From assembly GCA_030040815.1 (NCBI GenBank), contig JASHSZ010000240.1:1-5980 (forward strand): a stretch of DNA of 5,980 bases, written 5' to 3'. The stretch comes from Streptosporangiaceae bacterium (GTDB taxonomy: Bacteria; Actinomycetota; Actinomycetes; Streptosporangiales; Streptosporangiaceae). Shown piece after piece: positions 1 through 5,980 of this stretch; positions within the stretch are counted from its first letter, which is position 1, and every line of letters starts with the position of its first letter. Below the pieces are notes generated by a model that had not been told where the DNA came from, ran no database searches, and saw nothing but the letters and a program-made list of their open reading frames with translations. A program made the position numbers and the translations under genes.

Positions 1-1577
1 ACCTCGTCGTGCGACAGCGGCAGGATGTAGTTCTCGCTGTAGGCGTAGATCATCGAGAAGGTGATCTCGTCGTGGTGGTAGCTGCGGTGCACCGGGTCCC
101 GGCTGAGGTAGCTCAGCGTGTCGTGCATCCAGCCCATGTTCCACTTGAACCCGAAGCCGAGCCCGCCCAGGTGCACCGGCCTGGTCACGCCGGGCCAGGC
201 GGTGGACTCCTCGGCGATCATCGCGATGCCGGGCTGCCGTTTGTAACAGGTGGCGTTGACCTCGCGGAGGAACGAGACCGCGTCCAGGTTTTCCCGGCCG
301 CCCAGCGAGTTGGGCGACCACTCGCCCGGCTTGCGGGAGTAGTCGAGGTAGAGCATCGAGGCGACCGCGTCGACGCGCAGCCCGTCGGCGTGGAACTCTT
401 CCAGCCAGTAGATGGCGTTGGCCACCAGGAAGTTCCTGACCTCGGGTCGGCCGAAGTCAAAGATGAGCGTGCCCCAGTCGGGGTGCTGGCCGCGCCGCGG
501 GTCGGCATGCTCGTACAACGGCGTGCCGTCGAACCGCGCCAGTGCCCAGACGTCGCGCGGGAAATGCGCCGGCACCCAGTCCAGGAATACCCCGATGCCC
601 GCCTGGTGCAGGGCGTCGACCAGGTGGCGGAACTCGTCCGGGCTACCGAACCGGGCTGACGGCGCGTAGTACGAGGTGACCTGGTAGCCCCAGGAGCCAC
701 CGAACGGGTGCTCGGCGACCGGGAGGAACTCCACGTGCGTGAAGCCCAACTCGGTGACGTAGCTGGTGAGCTGACTGGCCAGCTCCGTATAGGTCAGCCC
801 CGGCCGCCACGAGCCGAGGTGCACCTCGTAGATGCTCATGGGGCTGGCGTGCAGGTCGCGCTCCGCCCGGTCGGCCAGCCACTGCGCGTCGCCCCACTGG
901 TAGCGCGACTCGGTGACTCGCGACGCGGTGGCGGGCGGCCGCTCGGCCCACGCTGCGAGCGGGTCGGCCTTGCCGTGCCACGTTCCGTCCGGGCCGCAGA
1001 TGTCGTACTTGTAGGCCGCGCCGTCCCCGACCCCCGGGATGAGCAGGTCCCAGACGCCGGAGCTGCCGAGCGAGCGCATCGGATGCGCGCGGCCGTCCCA
1101 GTGGTTGAAGTCGCCGATCACCCGAACGCCGCGGGCATTCGGCGCCCATACCGCGAACGAGGTGCCGCCGAGGTTCGGCCGCACCCGCGCGCCGAGCACC
1201 TTCCACAGCTCCTCATGCCGGCCCTCGGCGATGAGGTGCAGGTCGACCTCGCCGAGCGTCGGCAGGTGCCGGTAGGGGTCGTCGCCGACAACCTCCCCGG
1301 TGCCGGGGTAGGTCACCGCGATGCGGTAGTCGGGCACGACGTGTCCCGGCACGGTGGCCGAGAATACGCCCTGATGGATGTGCTCCATCGGGACCCGGCC
1401 GCCGCCCGGCAGCACCAGGGTGACGGCCTCGGCAAGCGGGCGCAGCGCCCTGATCGTGACGCCGTCCGGGCCCAGATGCCCGCCGAGTATCGCGTGCGGG
1501 TCGTAGTGATGGCCGGCCAGCAGCCGGTCGATCTCGGCGTGGCTGACCTGGTCCACGTGCCGGGTGTCGGCGGTCAT
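1..1577 (-). CDS. glgB: 1,4-alpha-glucan branching enzyme GlgB (GH13), N-terminal 525 residues, cut by window edge
   Basis: GlgB cuts an alpha-1,4-glucan chain and rejoins it through an alpha-1,6 link; here it would branch the polymer made by GlgE in the cytoplasm. The frame is open from ATG (1577-1575) to the window edge, giving 525 codons of a family usually near 730. Residues about 10-110 look like the extra N-terminal domain of long GlgBs. Residues about 135-215 are a CBM48 module ([23 protein letters not shown]). The GH13 barrel starts near 248 ([10 protein letters not shown]). Region I is DWVPAHF (333-339), the nucleophile is D403 ([10 protein letters not shown]), the acid/base is E456 (MIAEES) and the transition-state Asp is D524 (LSHDE), so the active site is complete. 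The missing part should be the rest of the barrel and the C-terminal beta domain. The start overlaps the mak stop and has only a weak Shine-Dalgarno, suggesting coupled translation. The family call is firm. Confidence 0.97.
   Translation of the reverse strand, partial: MTADTRHVDQVSHAEIDRLLAGHHYDPHAILGGHLGPDGVTIRALRPLAEAVTLVLPGGGRVPMEHIHQGVFSATVPGHVVPDYRIAVTYPGTGEVVGDDPYRHLPTLGEVDLHLIAEGRHEELWKVLGARVRPNLGGTSFAVWAPNARGVRVIGDFNHWDGRAHPMRSLGSSGVWDLLIPGVGDGAAYKYDICGPDGTWHGKADPLAAWAERPPATASRVTESRYQWGDAQWLADRAERDLHASPMSIYEVHLGSWRPGLTYTELASQLTSYVTELGFTHVEFLPVAEHPFGGSWGYQVTSYYAPSARFGSPDEFRHLVDALHQAGIGVFLDWVPAHFPRDVWALARFDGTPLYEHADPRRGQHPDWGTLIFDFGRPEVRNFLVANAIYWLEEFHADGLRVDAVASMLYLDYSRKPGEWSPNSLGGRENLDAVSFLREVNATCYKRQPGIAMIAEESTAWPGVTRPVHLGGLGFGFKWNMGWMHDTLSYLSRDPVHRSYHHDEITFSMIYAYSENYILPLSHDE
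1574..1577 (-). promoter_or_regulatory. ATGA stop/start overlap joining mak and glgB
   Basis: On the minus strand the TGA stop of mak (1576-1574) and the ATG of glgB (1577-1575) share bases as ATGA. The preceding bases (GTTTCGTGGCGGC) hold no good purine-rich ribosome site. I infer that ribosomes finishing mak re-initiate on glgB, tying kinase and branching enzyme output together. Confidence 0.85.
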
Positions 1578-2998
1578 GCCGCCGCCACGAAACTGAGCGG
1601 GATGGGGAGCCAGGACGGCCGGTGCCGGTACTCGTAGACCACTTCGTAGACCGCCTTTTCGAGGGTCAGCGCGCGCAGCAGGGTCTGGTGCACGGCCGGG
1701 TTGGCTCCGCCGGCTGCGGCGTAGCCCGCGCAGAACGCGTCATGACACTGGCTTACCCAGGCGCTCGCCAGTGTGGCCAGCCGCTGGTTGTCGGGCTCGC
1801 CGATCAGCTCGTGCCGCGCCGCGTAGTCGAGCGAGCGGAGCATCCCGGCCACGTCCCGCAGGGCGGGCGCGAAGCCACGGCGCACCTCGAGCGGGACGGC
1901 GGGCTCGCCCTCGAAGTCCAGCGCCACCCAGCCGTGCGGGGCACGCAGCACCTGGCCCAGGTGGTAGTCGCCGTGGATGCGCTGCATGGTGACCGGCTCG
2001 GACGTCCTGGTCACCGCGTCGTACGCGGCCCGGATCCTGGCCTCGAAGTCGGCGAGGCCAGGCACCACGTCGAGGGCGTCGGACAGCTTGGCCTTCATGG
2101 CGCCTGCGAGATCAGCCAGCTCGGCCGAGGTCATCTCGCGGCTGCCGAAGGCCCGCGCCAGGTCCGCGTGCAGCTCGGCGGTGGCCTGCCCAAGGAGTCT
2201 CGCCTCGGCCGCGAATGGCGTACTCCCCGGCGGCTCCCCGCGGCTCGCATGCTCCCAGGTAGCAGCCAGCTGGCGGACGCTGTCCAGCGCGAGCGTCCAG
2301 CCGTCGCTGGCGCCGGCCAGGAACTGCGACAGCACGCCGAGCAGCACCGGCTCGCTGTCGAGATCGGTCTCGATCCAGCCGTACGGCGCCGCCACCTGCT
2401 TCGAGCCGAGCCGGGCGAGCGCGTCGGCGACCTCGAGATCGGGATTGGCGCCGGGGAACAGCCGGCGGAGCATCTTGAGGATGGCGTGGTCGCCAAACAC
2501 CACGCTGGTGTTGCTCTGCTCCGCGCCGAGTACGCGGCCGGCCTGGCTGCCGCGGACGAGCGACGGCGCGCCGGTCTCGCGGACGAACCTGAGCTGACCC
2601 GCCAGCCGCTGCTCGTCGATGGCGTGCAGCAAGACGTCGGCCAGCTCAGGGTCGTGCAGCGCGTCGTAGCAGGCGACCCCGTCGATGGAGCCGATGATCG
2701 CGTCAGCCAGCGTCGGCGGCAGGTCGGGCCGGTAGCCAATCAGGACCTGGAAGGCGGCGCGGCCCGAGCGCAGCGACGCCTCGACGATCAGGTGGCGCAG
2801 CGCCGGGTAGCCGGCCTGCAGTGTGATGTCTGAGATCAGTCCCAGCTCGGCCGGCCGGTCGTCTCGACCGGGAAACCAGCGCTGCCCCGGCAGCCAGCCC
2901 GCGAGCATGTCCAGCAGCGCCGCCGTGGCGTCCGGCCCGGTCAGCGGTGCCGACTCCAGCGGGCGGGCCGCCCGCGCAGCGCTGTCAGGCACGGTCAC
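1574..2998 (-). CDS. mak: Maltokinase (Mak/Pep2): ATP + maltose to alpha-maltose 1-phosphate
   Basis: This cytoplasmic kinase of the GlgE pathway makes the maltosyl donor used by GlgE. The 474-residue product is close to the remembered mycobacterial length (about 455). The N-terminal cap has [10 protein letters not shown] (36-45), typical of maltokinases. The nucleotide site shows [10 protein letters not shown] (160-169) and a candidate ATP lysine K175 (AILKML). The aminoglycoside-phosphotransferase-like C lobe has the catalytic loop HGDYHLGQ (342-349, D344) and the metal-binding DFEGEP (361-366, D361). The signature C-terminal helix is [22 protein letters not shown] (first E at 447). The start is GTG at 2998-2996; an in-frame TAG lies directly upstream, so nothing longer is possible. 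GTG at 2992-2990 is an alternative, and neither has a good Shine-Dalgarno. Residues 1-25 are Ala/Pro-rich and probably disordered. In some actinobacteria Mak is fused to TreS; here it is a separate protein. Confidence 0.96.
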   Translation of the reverse strand: MTVPDSAARAARPLESAPLTGPDATAALLDMLAGWLPGQRWFPGRDDRPAELGLISDITLQAGYPALRHLIVEASLRSGRAAFQVLIGYRPDLPPTLADAIIGSIDGVACYDALHDPELADVLLHAIDEQRLAGQLRFVRETGAPSLVRGSQAGRVLGAEQSNTSVVFGDHAILKMLRRLFPGANPDLEVADALARLGSKQVAAPYGWIETDLDSEPVLLGVLSQFLAGASDGWTLALDSVRQLAATWEHASRGEPPGSTPFAAEARLLGQATAELHADLARAFGSREMTSAELADLAGAMKAKLSDALDVVPGLADFEARIRAAYDAVTRTSEPVTMQRIHGDYHLGQVLRAPHGWVALDFEGEPAVPLEVRRGFAPALRDVAGMLRSLDYAARHELIGEPDNQRLATLASAWVSQCHDAFCAGYAAAGGANPAVHQTLLRALTLEKAVYEVVYEYRHRPSWLPIPLSFVAAA

Positions 2999-3058
2999 CT
3001 ACTGCCCGGGGCTGCATCCGCTTACTCTAGATCGCGCCGAGTTCCGGGCTTCCGCCAC

Positions 3059-3071
3059 CCGGACGGTCCGG
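3059..3071. repeat. 13-base perfect palindrome in the mak leader
   Basis: CCGGAC-G-GTCCGG is a perfect inverted repeat of 6-bp arms around one central base, about 60 bp upstream of the mak GTG. The arms are too close for an RNA hairpin, so a dimeric repressor site is the more natural reading. G+C-rich DNA makes such palindromes fairly often by chance. Confidence 0.35.
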
Positions 3072-3128
3072 AGCAGTCGTCCTGACCCATTCGACCGGAT
3101 CAGACCAGAGTGCCGTCTCCATCGGTCG

Positions 3129-3159
3129 CGGCGCCCGCTCCCGGATAACGCGGGCGCCG
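3129..3159 (-). terminator. Hairpin directly after treS: 10-bp perfect stem, 11-nt loop, no T-tract
   Basis: The arms CGGCGCCCGC (3159-3150 on the minus strand) and GCGGGCGCCG (3138-3129) pair perfectly around an 11-base loop. The stem begins one base beyond the treS TGA (3163-3161) and its neighbouring base. All ten pairs are G-C, so the structure is very stable. The bases that follow (CGACCGATGG) contain no T-run, so it is not a canonical intrinsic terminator. T-less hairpins are common at actinobacterial gene ends and may give partial termination or protect the upstream mRNA 3' end. The structure is seen directly; its role is inferred. Confidence 0.6.
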
Positions 3160-3160
3160 G

Positions 3161-4957
3161 TCAGGGGCCGTGGTCGGCCGGTGGCTTGAGCATCAGCCAG
3201 TAGAAGGCGTAGCCAGGCAGGGTCAGCAGGTAGCTGAGCTCCCCGATGGGCGGGAACGCCACGCCGCCCATCGTCTCGACCGGGACCGACCCGGCAAACC
3301 TGCTGAGGTCGAGCTCGACGGGCTGCGGAAAGCGGGAGAGGTTGTTCACGCACAGCATCCGGTCGGCGCCGCCCTCCGGGTCAGACGCGCGGTACTCCCG
3401 GACGAACGCCAGCACGCTCGGGTTGGACGAGTTGAGCTCGTGGTACTCGCCGAGCGCGAAGACCCGGTGCCGCTTGCGGATGTCGATCATGCGGCGGGTC
3501 CAGCTGAGCAGCGAACCGGGGCTGCGTTCCTGCGCTTCGACGTTGAGCGCCTGGTAGCCGTAGAGCGGGTCCATGTTCAGCGGCAGGTACAGCCGCTGCG
3601 GGTCGCACCGGGAGAAACCGGCGTTCCGGTCCGGCGTCCACTGCATGGGCGTGCGGACACCGTCCCTGTCGCCGAGCCAGATGTTGTCGCCCATGCCGAT
3701 CTCATCGCCGTAGTAGAGCACCGGCGAGCCGGGCAGCGACAGCAGCAGCGCGGTGAACAGCTGGAGCTGGTCCCGGTCGTTGTCAAGCAGCGGCGCTAGC
3801 CGGCGGCGGATGCCGATGTTGGCCTTCATCCGCGGGTCGCGCGCGTACTCGGCGTACATGTAGTCACGCTCATCGTCGGTGACCATCTCGAGCGTCAGCT
3901 CGTCGTGGTTGCGCAGGAAGATGCCCCACTGGCAGCCGGAGGGAATCTGCGGCGTCTGGGCCAGGATTTCTGAGATGGGGTATCGCTGCTCCCGGCGGAC
4001 GGCCATGAAGATGCGGGGCATAAGCGGGAAGTGGAAGGCCATGTGGCACTCGTCGCCGCCGACGCTCGGGTCGCCGAAGTACTGGACCACGTCGGCGGGC
4101 CACTGGTTGGCCTCGGCTAGCAGCACCCGGTCGGGGTAGAGCCGGTCGATCTCGGCCCGCACCCGCTTCAGGTACTCGTGTGTCTCCTTGAGGTTCTCGC
4201 AGTTGGTGCCCTCGCGCTCGTAGAGGTACGGCACGGCGTCCAGGCGGAAGCCGTCGATCCCGAGGTCGAGCCAGAACCGCAGCACCTCGAGCATGGCGTC
4301 TTGCACCAGCGGGTTCTCGTAGTTCAGGTCCGGCTGGTGGGAGAAGAACCGGTGCCAGTAGTACTGACCGCGCACCTCGTCGAAGGTCCAGTTGGACCGC
4401 TCGGTGTCGACGAAGATCACCCGCGCCTCGGGGTAGCGGTCGTCGGTGTCGGACCACACGTAAAAGTCGCCGTACGGGCCGTCCGGATCCGACCTGGATG
4501 CCTGGAACCACGGATGCTCATCGCTGGTGTGGTTCATGACCAGATCGGCGATCACCCGGATGCCGCGCTTGTGCGCCTGCTCCACCAGTTCGACGAAGTC
4601 GCCGATGGTGCCGAACTCCGGCAGGATCGCGGTGAAATCCGCGATGTCGTAGCCGCCGTCCCGCATCGGCGAGGCGTAAATCGGCAGCAGCCAGATGCAG
4701 TCGATGCCCAGCCACTGCAGGTAGTCGAGCCGCTCGACGAGGCCCCGGAGGTCGCCGGTGCCGTCGCCGTTGGAGTCGCTGAAGCCGCGGATCAGCACCT
4801 CGTAAAAGACCGCGCGCTTGTACCACTGCGGATCTCGCGGGGTCTCGAACGAAAACGAATCCGGGACCGGCTCGGCCACACCGGTCAGGAATTCCGGCCC
4901 CAGGGCACCCTCAGCGACCGCCGCTGGCTCAGCCGCGTGCCCGGACTCGTGCTCCAA
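3161..4957 (-). CDS. treS: Trehalose synthase TreS (GH13 trehalose/maltose isomerase)
   Basis: TreS interconverts trehalose and maltose by intramolecular transglucosylation, and in this pathway supplies maltose to Mak. The 598 residues match the family (M. tuberculosis TreS is about 601). The body matches remembered mycobacterial TreS nearly block for block: [14 protein letters not shown] (46-59), ADLVMNHTS (137-145), nucleophile D240 in [10 protein letters not shown], acid/base E282 in LLAEANQWP, third carboxylate D352 in [11 protein letters not shown], then GDEIGMGD (417-424) and the C-terminal beta domain ending near [15 protein letters not shown]. Residues 1-40 are a variable, acidic, probably flexible tail. 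The start is TTG (4957-4955), the only ATG/GTG/TTG codon between it and an in-frame TGA upstream, with AGGGAG five bases before it. There is no signal peptide. TreS and Mak form a complex in mycobacteria; the adjacent genes fit that. Confidence 0.97.
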   Translation of the reverse strand: MEHESGHAAEPAAVAEGALGPEFLTGVAEPVPDSFSFETPRDPQWYKRAVFYEVLIRGFSDSNGDGTGDLRGLVERLDYLQWLGIDCIWLLPIYASPMRDGGYDIADFTAILPEFGTIGDFVELVEQAHKRGIRVIADLVMNHTSDEHPWFQASRSDPDGPYGDFYVWSDTDDRYPEARVIFVDTERSNWTFDEVRGQYYWHRFFSHQPDLNYENPLVQDAMLEVLRFWLDLGIDGFRLDAVPYLYEREGTNCENLKETHEYLKRVRAEIDRLYPDRVLLAEANQWPADVVQYFGDPSVGGDECHMAFHFPLMPRIFMAVRREQRYPISEILAQTPQIPSGCQWGIFLRNHDELTLEMVTDDERDYMYAEYARDPRMKANIGIRRRLAPLLDNDRDQLQLFTALLLSLPGSPVLYYGDEIGMGDNIWLGDRDGVRTPMQWTPDRNAGFSRCDPQRLYLPLNMDPLYGYQALNVEAQERSPGSLLSWTRRMIDIRKRHRVFALGEYHELNSSNPSVLAFVREYRASDPEGGADRMLCVNNLSRFPQPVELDLSRFAGSVPVETMGGVAFPPIGELSYLLTLPGYAFYWLMLKPPADHGP

Positions 4958-4962
4958 TCCCG

Positions 4963-4968
4963 CTCCCT
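4963..4968 (-). promoter_or_regulatory. Shine-Dalgarno site deciding the treS TTG start
   Basis: AGGGAG on the minus strand lies five bases before the TTG at 4957-4955. It supports this rare start codon over any internal one. The reading frame upstream meets TGA without offering an ATG or GTG. Confidence 0.7.
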
Positions 4969-5033
4969 CGCCCGGTAATTCTCGTGTTGCCCGGCCGGCC
5001 AGCTTGCGTCATCGCCCCCCGACTGGCCTGCCA

Positions 5034-5059
5034 CGCGGCCGAGGACCCCGGCGGCCACG
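5034..5059 (-). terminator. Imperfect stem-loop between glgE and treS
   Basis: The arms CGTGGCCG (5059-5052) and CGGCCGCG (5041-5034) form eight pairs, one of them G-U, around a 10-base loop. No T-run follows. It is weaker than the hairpin at the glgE stop and may be chance pairing in G+C-rich DNA. Confidence 0.25.
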
Positions 5060-5120
5060 TTCCCTTCTACTAAACAACACCGGACAGAGCGGCCATGCCC
5101 GCCGAGCCGGTCGCCGCGTG

Positions 5121-5141
5121 CGCCGTCACAGCGTGACGGCG
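5121..5141 (-). terminator. Hairpin spanning the glgE stop codon: 9-bp perfect stem, 3-nt loop
   Basis: The arms CGCCGTCAC and GTGACGGCG pair perfectly around the triplet GCT. The structure covers the last codons of glgE (Ala-Val-Thr-Leu), its TGA (5128-5126) and five bases beyond. The tight loop and long stem resemble the hairpin of an intrinsic terminator, but the next bases (CACGCGGCGACC) lack a T-tract. Ribosomes reaching the stop would melt it, so any effect could depend on translation of glgE. The pairing is seen directly; partial termination or 3'-end protection is inferred. Confidence 0.55.
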
Positions 5142-5980
5142 AGGATATGCGCCGGGGCGACCGCCGGATCGAGCCGGACGTAGTTGCCCTGACCCCACCG
5201 GAACCTCCGCCCGGTCAGTTCGTCGGTGACGCCGAAGCCCGCCGCGGCGTCCAGCCCGAGCGCGCCAGTGTCCAGCCAGACAGTAGCTTCGCGCGGATTG
5301 GCGGTGTCCAGGTTTACCACGATAAGAACTATGTCGGGCTTATTGCCGAATTCGAGACCCGTGTGCTTGGAGAAACAGAGGATGTCCGGCTGGTCGCTGT
5401 AGTGGAAGCGCAGGTTGCGCAGATAGTGCAGGGCCGGATGGGCCTGCCTGATCGCGTTCAGCTTGGTCAGCAGCGGGGCGATGGTGAGCCCGAGCTGGGC
5501 CGCTCGGTCCCAGTCGCGCGGCCGGTAACCGTACTTCTCCGAGTCCAGGTACTCCTCGCTGCCAGGCACGAGCGGGATGTTCTCGCCCAGCTCGTAGCCG
5601 GAGTAGACGCCCCACGACGGCGACATCATGGCGGCGAGCACGGCTCGCACCGCGAATGCCGTCAGCCCGGCGTGCTGCAGATAGCCGCTGAGGATGTCCG
5701 GGGTATTGACGAAGAAGTTGGGGCGCATGTAGGCGGCCGCCGGACCGGCCAGCTCCTGACCGTACTCGGTCAGCTCCGCGGCGGAGTTGCGCCAGGTGAA
5801 GTACGTATACGACTGGTGGAAGCCGATCTTGGCCAGGGTGTGCATCATGGCCGGCCGGGTGAACGCCTCGGCCAGGAAGATCACGTCCGGGTCGGTCTGG
5901 GCGATGTCGGCCAGCAGCCGCTGCCAGAACGGCAGCGGCTTGGTGTGCGGATTGTCGACCCGGAAGATCCGCACGCCGTG
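5126..5980 (-). CDS. glgE: Maltosyltransferase GlgE (alpha-maltose-1-phosphate : glucan), C-terminal 284 residues, cut by window edge
   Basis: GlgE (GH13_3) extends alpha-1,4-glucan with maltosyl units from alpha-maltose 1-phosphate, releasing phosphate. The frame is open at the window edge; the GTG at 5974 is an internal Val (HGVRIFRVDNPHTKP), not a start. Numbering from the edge codon, the nucleophile is D9 (FRVDNPHTKP), the acid/base E38 (IFLAEAFTRP) and the stabilising Asp D95 (FFVNTPDIL). Their spacings of 29 and 57 match D394/E423/D480 as I remember them in S. coelicolor GlgE, and the phosphate-site Asn follows the nucleophile as N10. Further hallmarks are SPSWGVYSGYELGEN (121-135), GSEEYLDSEKYGYRPRDW (starting at 140) and a C-terminal beta domain with WGQGNYVRLDP near the end. 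The missing N-terminal part, over half of a protein usually near 660-700 residues, lies beyond 5980. A patch of codons rare in this window sits at 5312-5353. Confidence 0.96.
   Translation of the reverse strand, partial: HGVRIFRVDNPHTKPLPFWQRLLADIAQTDPDVIFLAEAFTRPAMMHTLAKIGFHQSYTYFTWRNSAAELTEYGQELAGPAAAYMRPNFFVNTPDILSGYLQHAGLTAFAVRAVLAAMMSPSWGVYSGYELGENIPLVPGSEEYLDSEKYGYRPRDWDRAAQLGLTIAPLLTKLNAIRQAHPALHYLRNLRFHYSDQPDILCFSKHTGLEFGNKPDIVLIVVNLDTANPREATVWLDTGALGLDAAAGFGVTDELTGRRFRWGQGNYVRLDPAVAPAHILAVTL

Larger units (their letters stand above)
2999..3160 (-). other. 162-bp treS-mak intergenic leader
   Basis: No conserved coding sequence is visible. In transcription order it holds a 10-bp hairpin just after the treS stop, three GGTC motifs spaced 9-10 bases apart (3084-3106), a 13-base palindrome (3059-3071), a weak -10-like TAGAGT (3029-3024) without a recognisable -35, and an ATG-initiated 10-codon ORF (3017-2985) running over the mak start. 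A gap this size inside an operon whose next junction overlaps leaves room for a secondary promoter or post-transcriptional control, but no single element is proven. Confidence 0.6.
4958..5125 (-). other. 168-bp glgE-treS intergenic region
   Basis: No gene is recognisable here. In transcription order it holds the distal arm of the glgE-end hairpin, a short A+T-rich patch (about 5061-5080, TTGTTTAGTAGAAGG on the minus strand) that stands out from its G+C-rich surroundings, an imperfect stem-loop (5034-5059), a GGCCGGCC palindrome (4993-5000) and the treS ribosome site. The A+T patch could belong to a treS promoter, but I find no well-spaced -35/-10 pair. Confidence 0.55.

Noticed and set aside
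218..1206. Broken short minus-strand frames (218-700 and 643-1206) suggesting a frameshifted gene
   Set aside because: These lie in alternative frames. The correct glgB frame, starting at 1577, is open without interruption to base 1; it has no stop only because the gene runs off the window.
708..1637. A 309-codon open frame on the plus strand opposite glgB
   Set aside because: It mirrors the glgB codon bias and has low-complexity composition and no known motif. The opposite strand encodes an intact GH13 enzyme with its catalytic residues in place.
1622..2833. A 403-codon open frame on the plus strand opposite mak
   Set aside because: It is exactly antisense to a well-conserved kinase gene; its translation is Arg/Val/Gly-rich with no recognisable domain. 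Long antisense frames arise routinely in DNA with strong G/C at third positions.
3024..3029. TAGAGT as a -10 box for a mak promoter
   Set aside because: No -35-like hexamer lies 16-18 bases upstream, so the match is too weak to report as a promoter.
4178..4978. A 266-codon open frame on the plus strand opposite the first half of treS
   Set aside because: It is a third-position G+C shadow with Val/Arg-rich composition and no family signature. treS on the other strand explains all the conservation.
4984..5080. GTGTTG/CAACAC complementary hexamers about 90 bases apart in the glgE-treS gap
   Set aside because: Six pairs at that distance are expected by chance, with no extension of the stem.
5126..5974. 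Treating GTG at 5974 as a true start of a 282-residue protein
   Set aside because: The frame continues upstream to the window edge with conserved GlgE sequence (His-Gly before the Val), and the active-site region starts at once. It is an internal codon of a longer gene.
1..5980. TTA (bldA-type) leucine codons as a developmental control
   Set aside because: I checked the forward-strand TAA triplets I could find inside the four genes; none falls in frame as TTA. TTA occurs in the frame upstream of treS but before its start.
1..5980. CRISPR arrays, insertion sequences, tRNA/rRNA genes or defence-like modules
   Set aside because: No regularly spaced repeats, transposase motifs, terminal inverted repeats or tRNA-like arms were seen. 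Nearly all bases lie in four housekeeping carbohydrate genes.

Overview
The window is a G+C-rich (roughly two-thirds G+C by eye) actinobacterial stretch in which every supported gene lies on the minus strand. Read in the direction of transcription (high to low coordinates), the order is glgE (3' part only, 5980-5126), treS (4957-3161), mak/pep2 (2998-1574) and glgB (5' part only, 1577-1). This is the classical GlgE alpha-glucan gene set. The gene order, the strong C or G preference at third codon positions, GTG and TTG starts, and close resemblance to remembered mycobacterial and Streptomyces proteins all point to an actinomycete. The genus cannot be told from the sequence.

The encoded pathway turns trehalose into branched alpha-glucan. 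TreS isomerises trehalose to maltose, Mak phosphorylates maltose with ATP to alpha-maltose 1-phosphate, GlgE transfers maltosyl units from that donor onto growing alpha-1,4-glucan, and GlgB adds alpha-1,6 branches. All catalytic residues I can place are intact in the three GH13 enzymes (GlgE, TreS, GlgB), and the kinase motifs of Mak are intact. No gene shows a frameshift or internal stop.

The gene junctions differ. mak and glgB overlap by four bases (ATGA) and are probably translationally coupled. The glgE-treS gap (168 bp) and the treS-mak gap (162 bp) hold no convincing gene. Each of the two upstream genes ends in a perfect G+C-rich hairpin without a T-tract: a 9-bp stem over the glgE stop codon and a 10-bp stem two bases past the treS stop. 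The treS-mak leader also holds a 13-base palindrome and a possible 10-codon upstream ORF that overlaps the mak start.

The window is metabolically well understood. I see no mobile element, CRISPR array, RNA gene or defence-like module, and no undescribed system. The points worth a second look are the intergenic hairpins and leader, not the enzymes.
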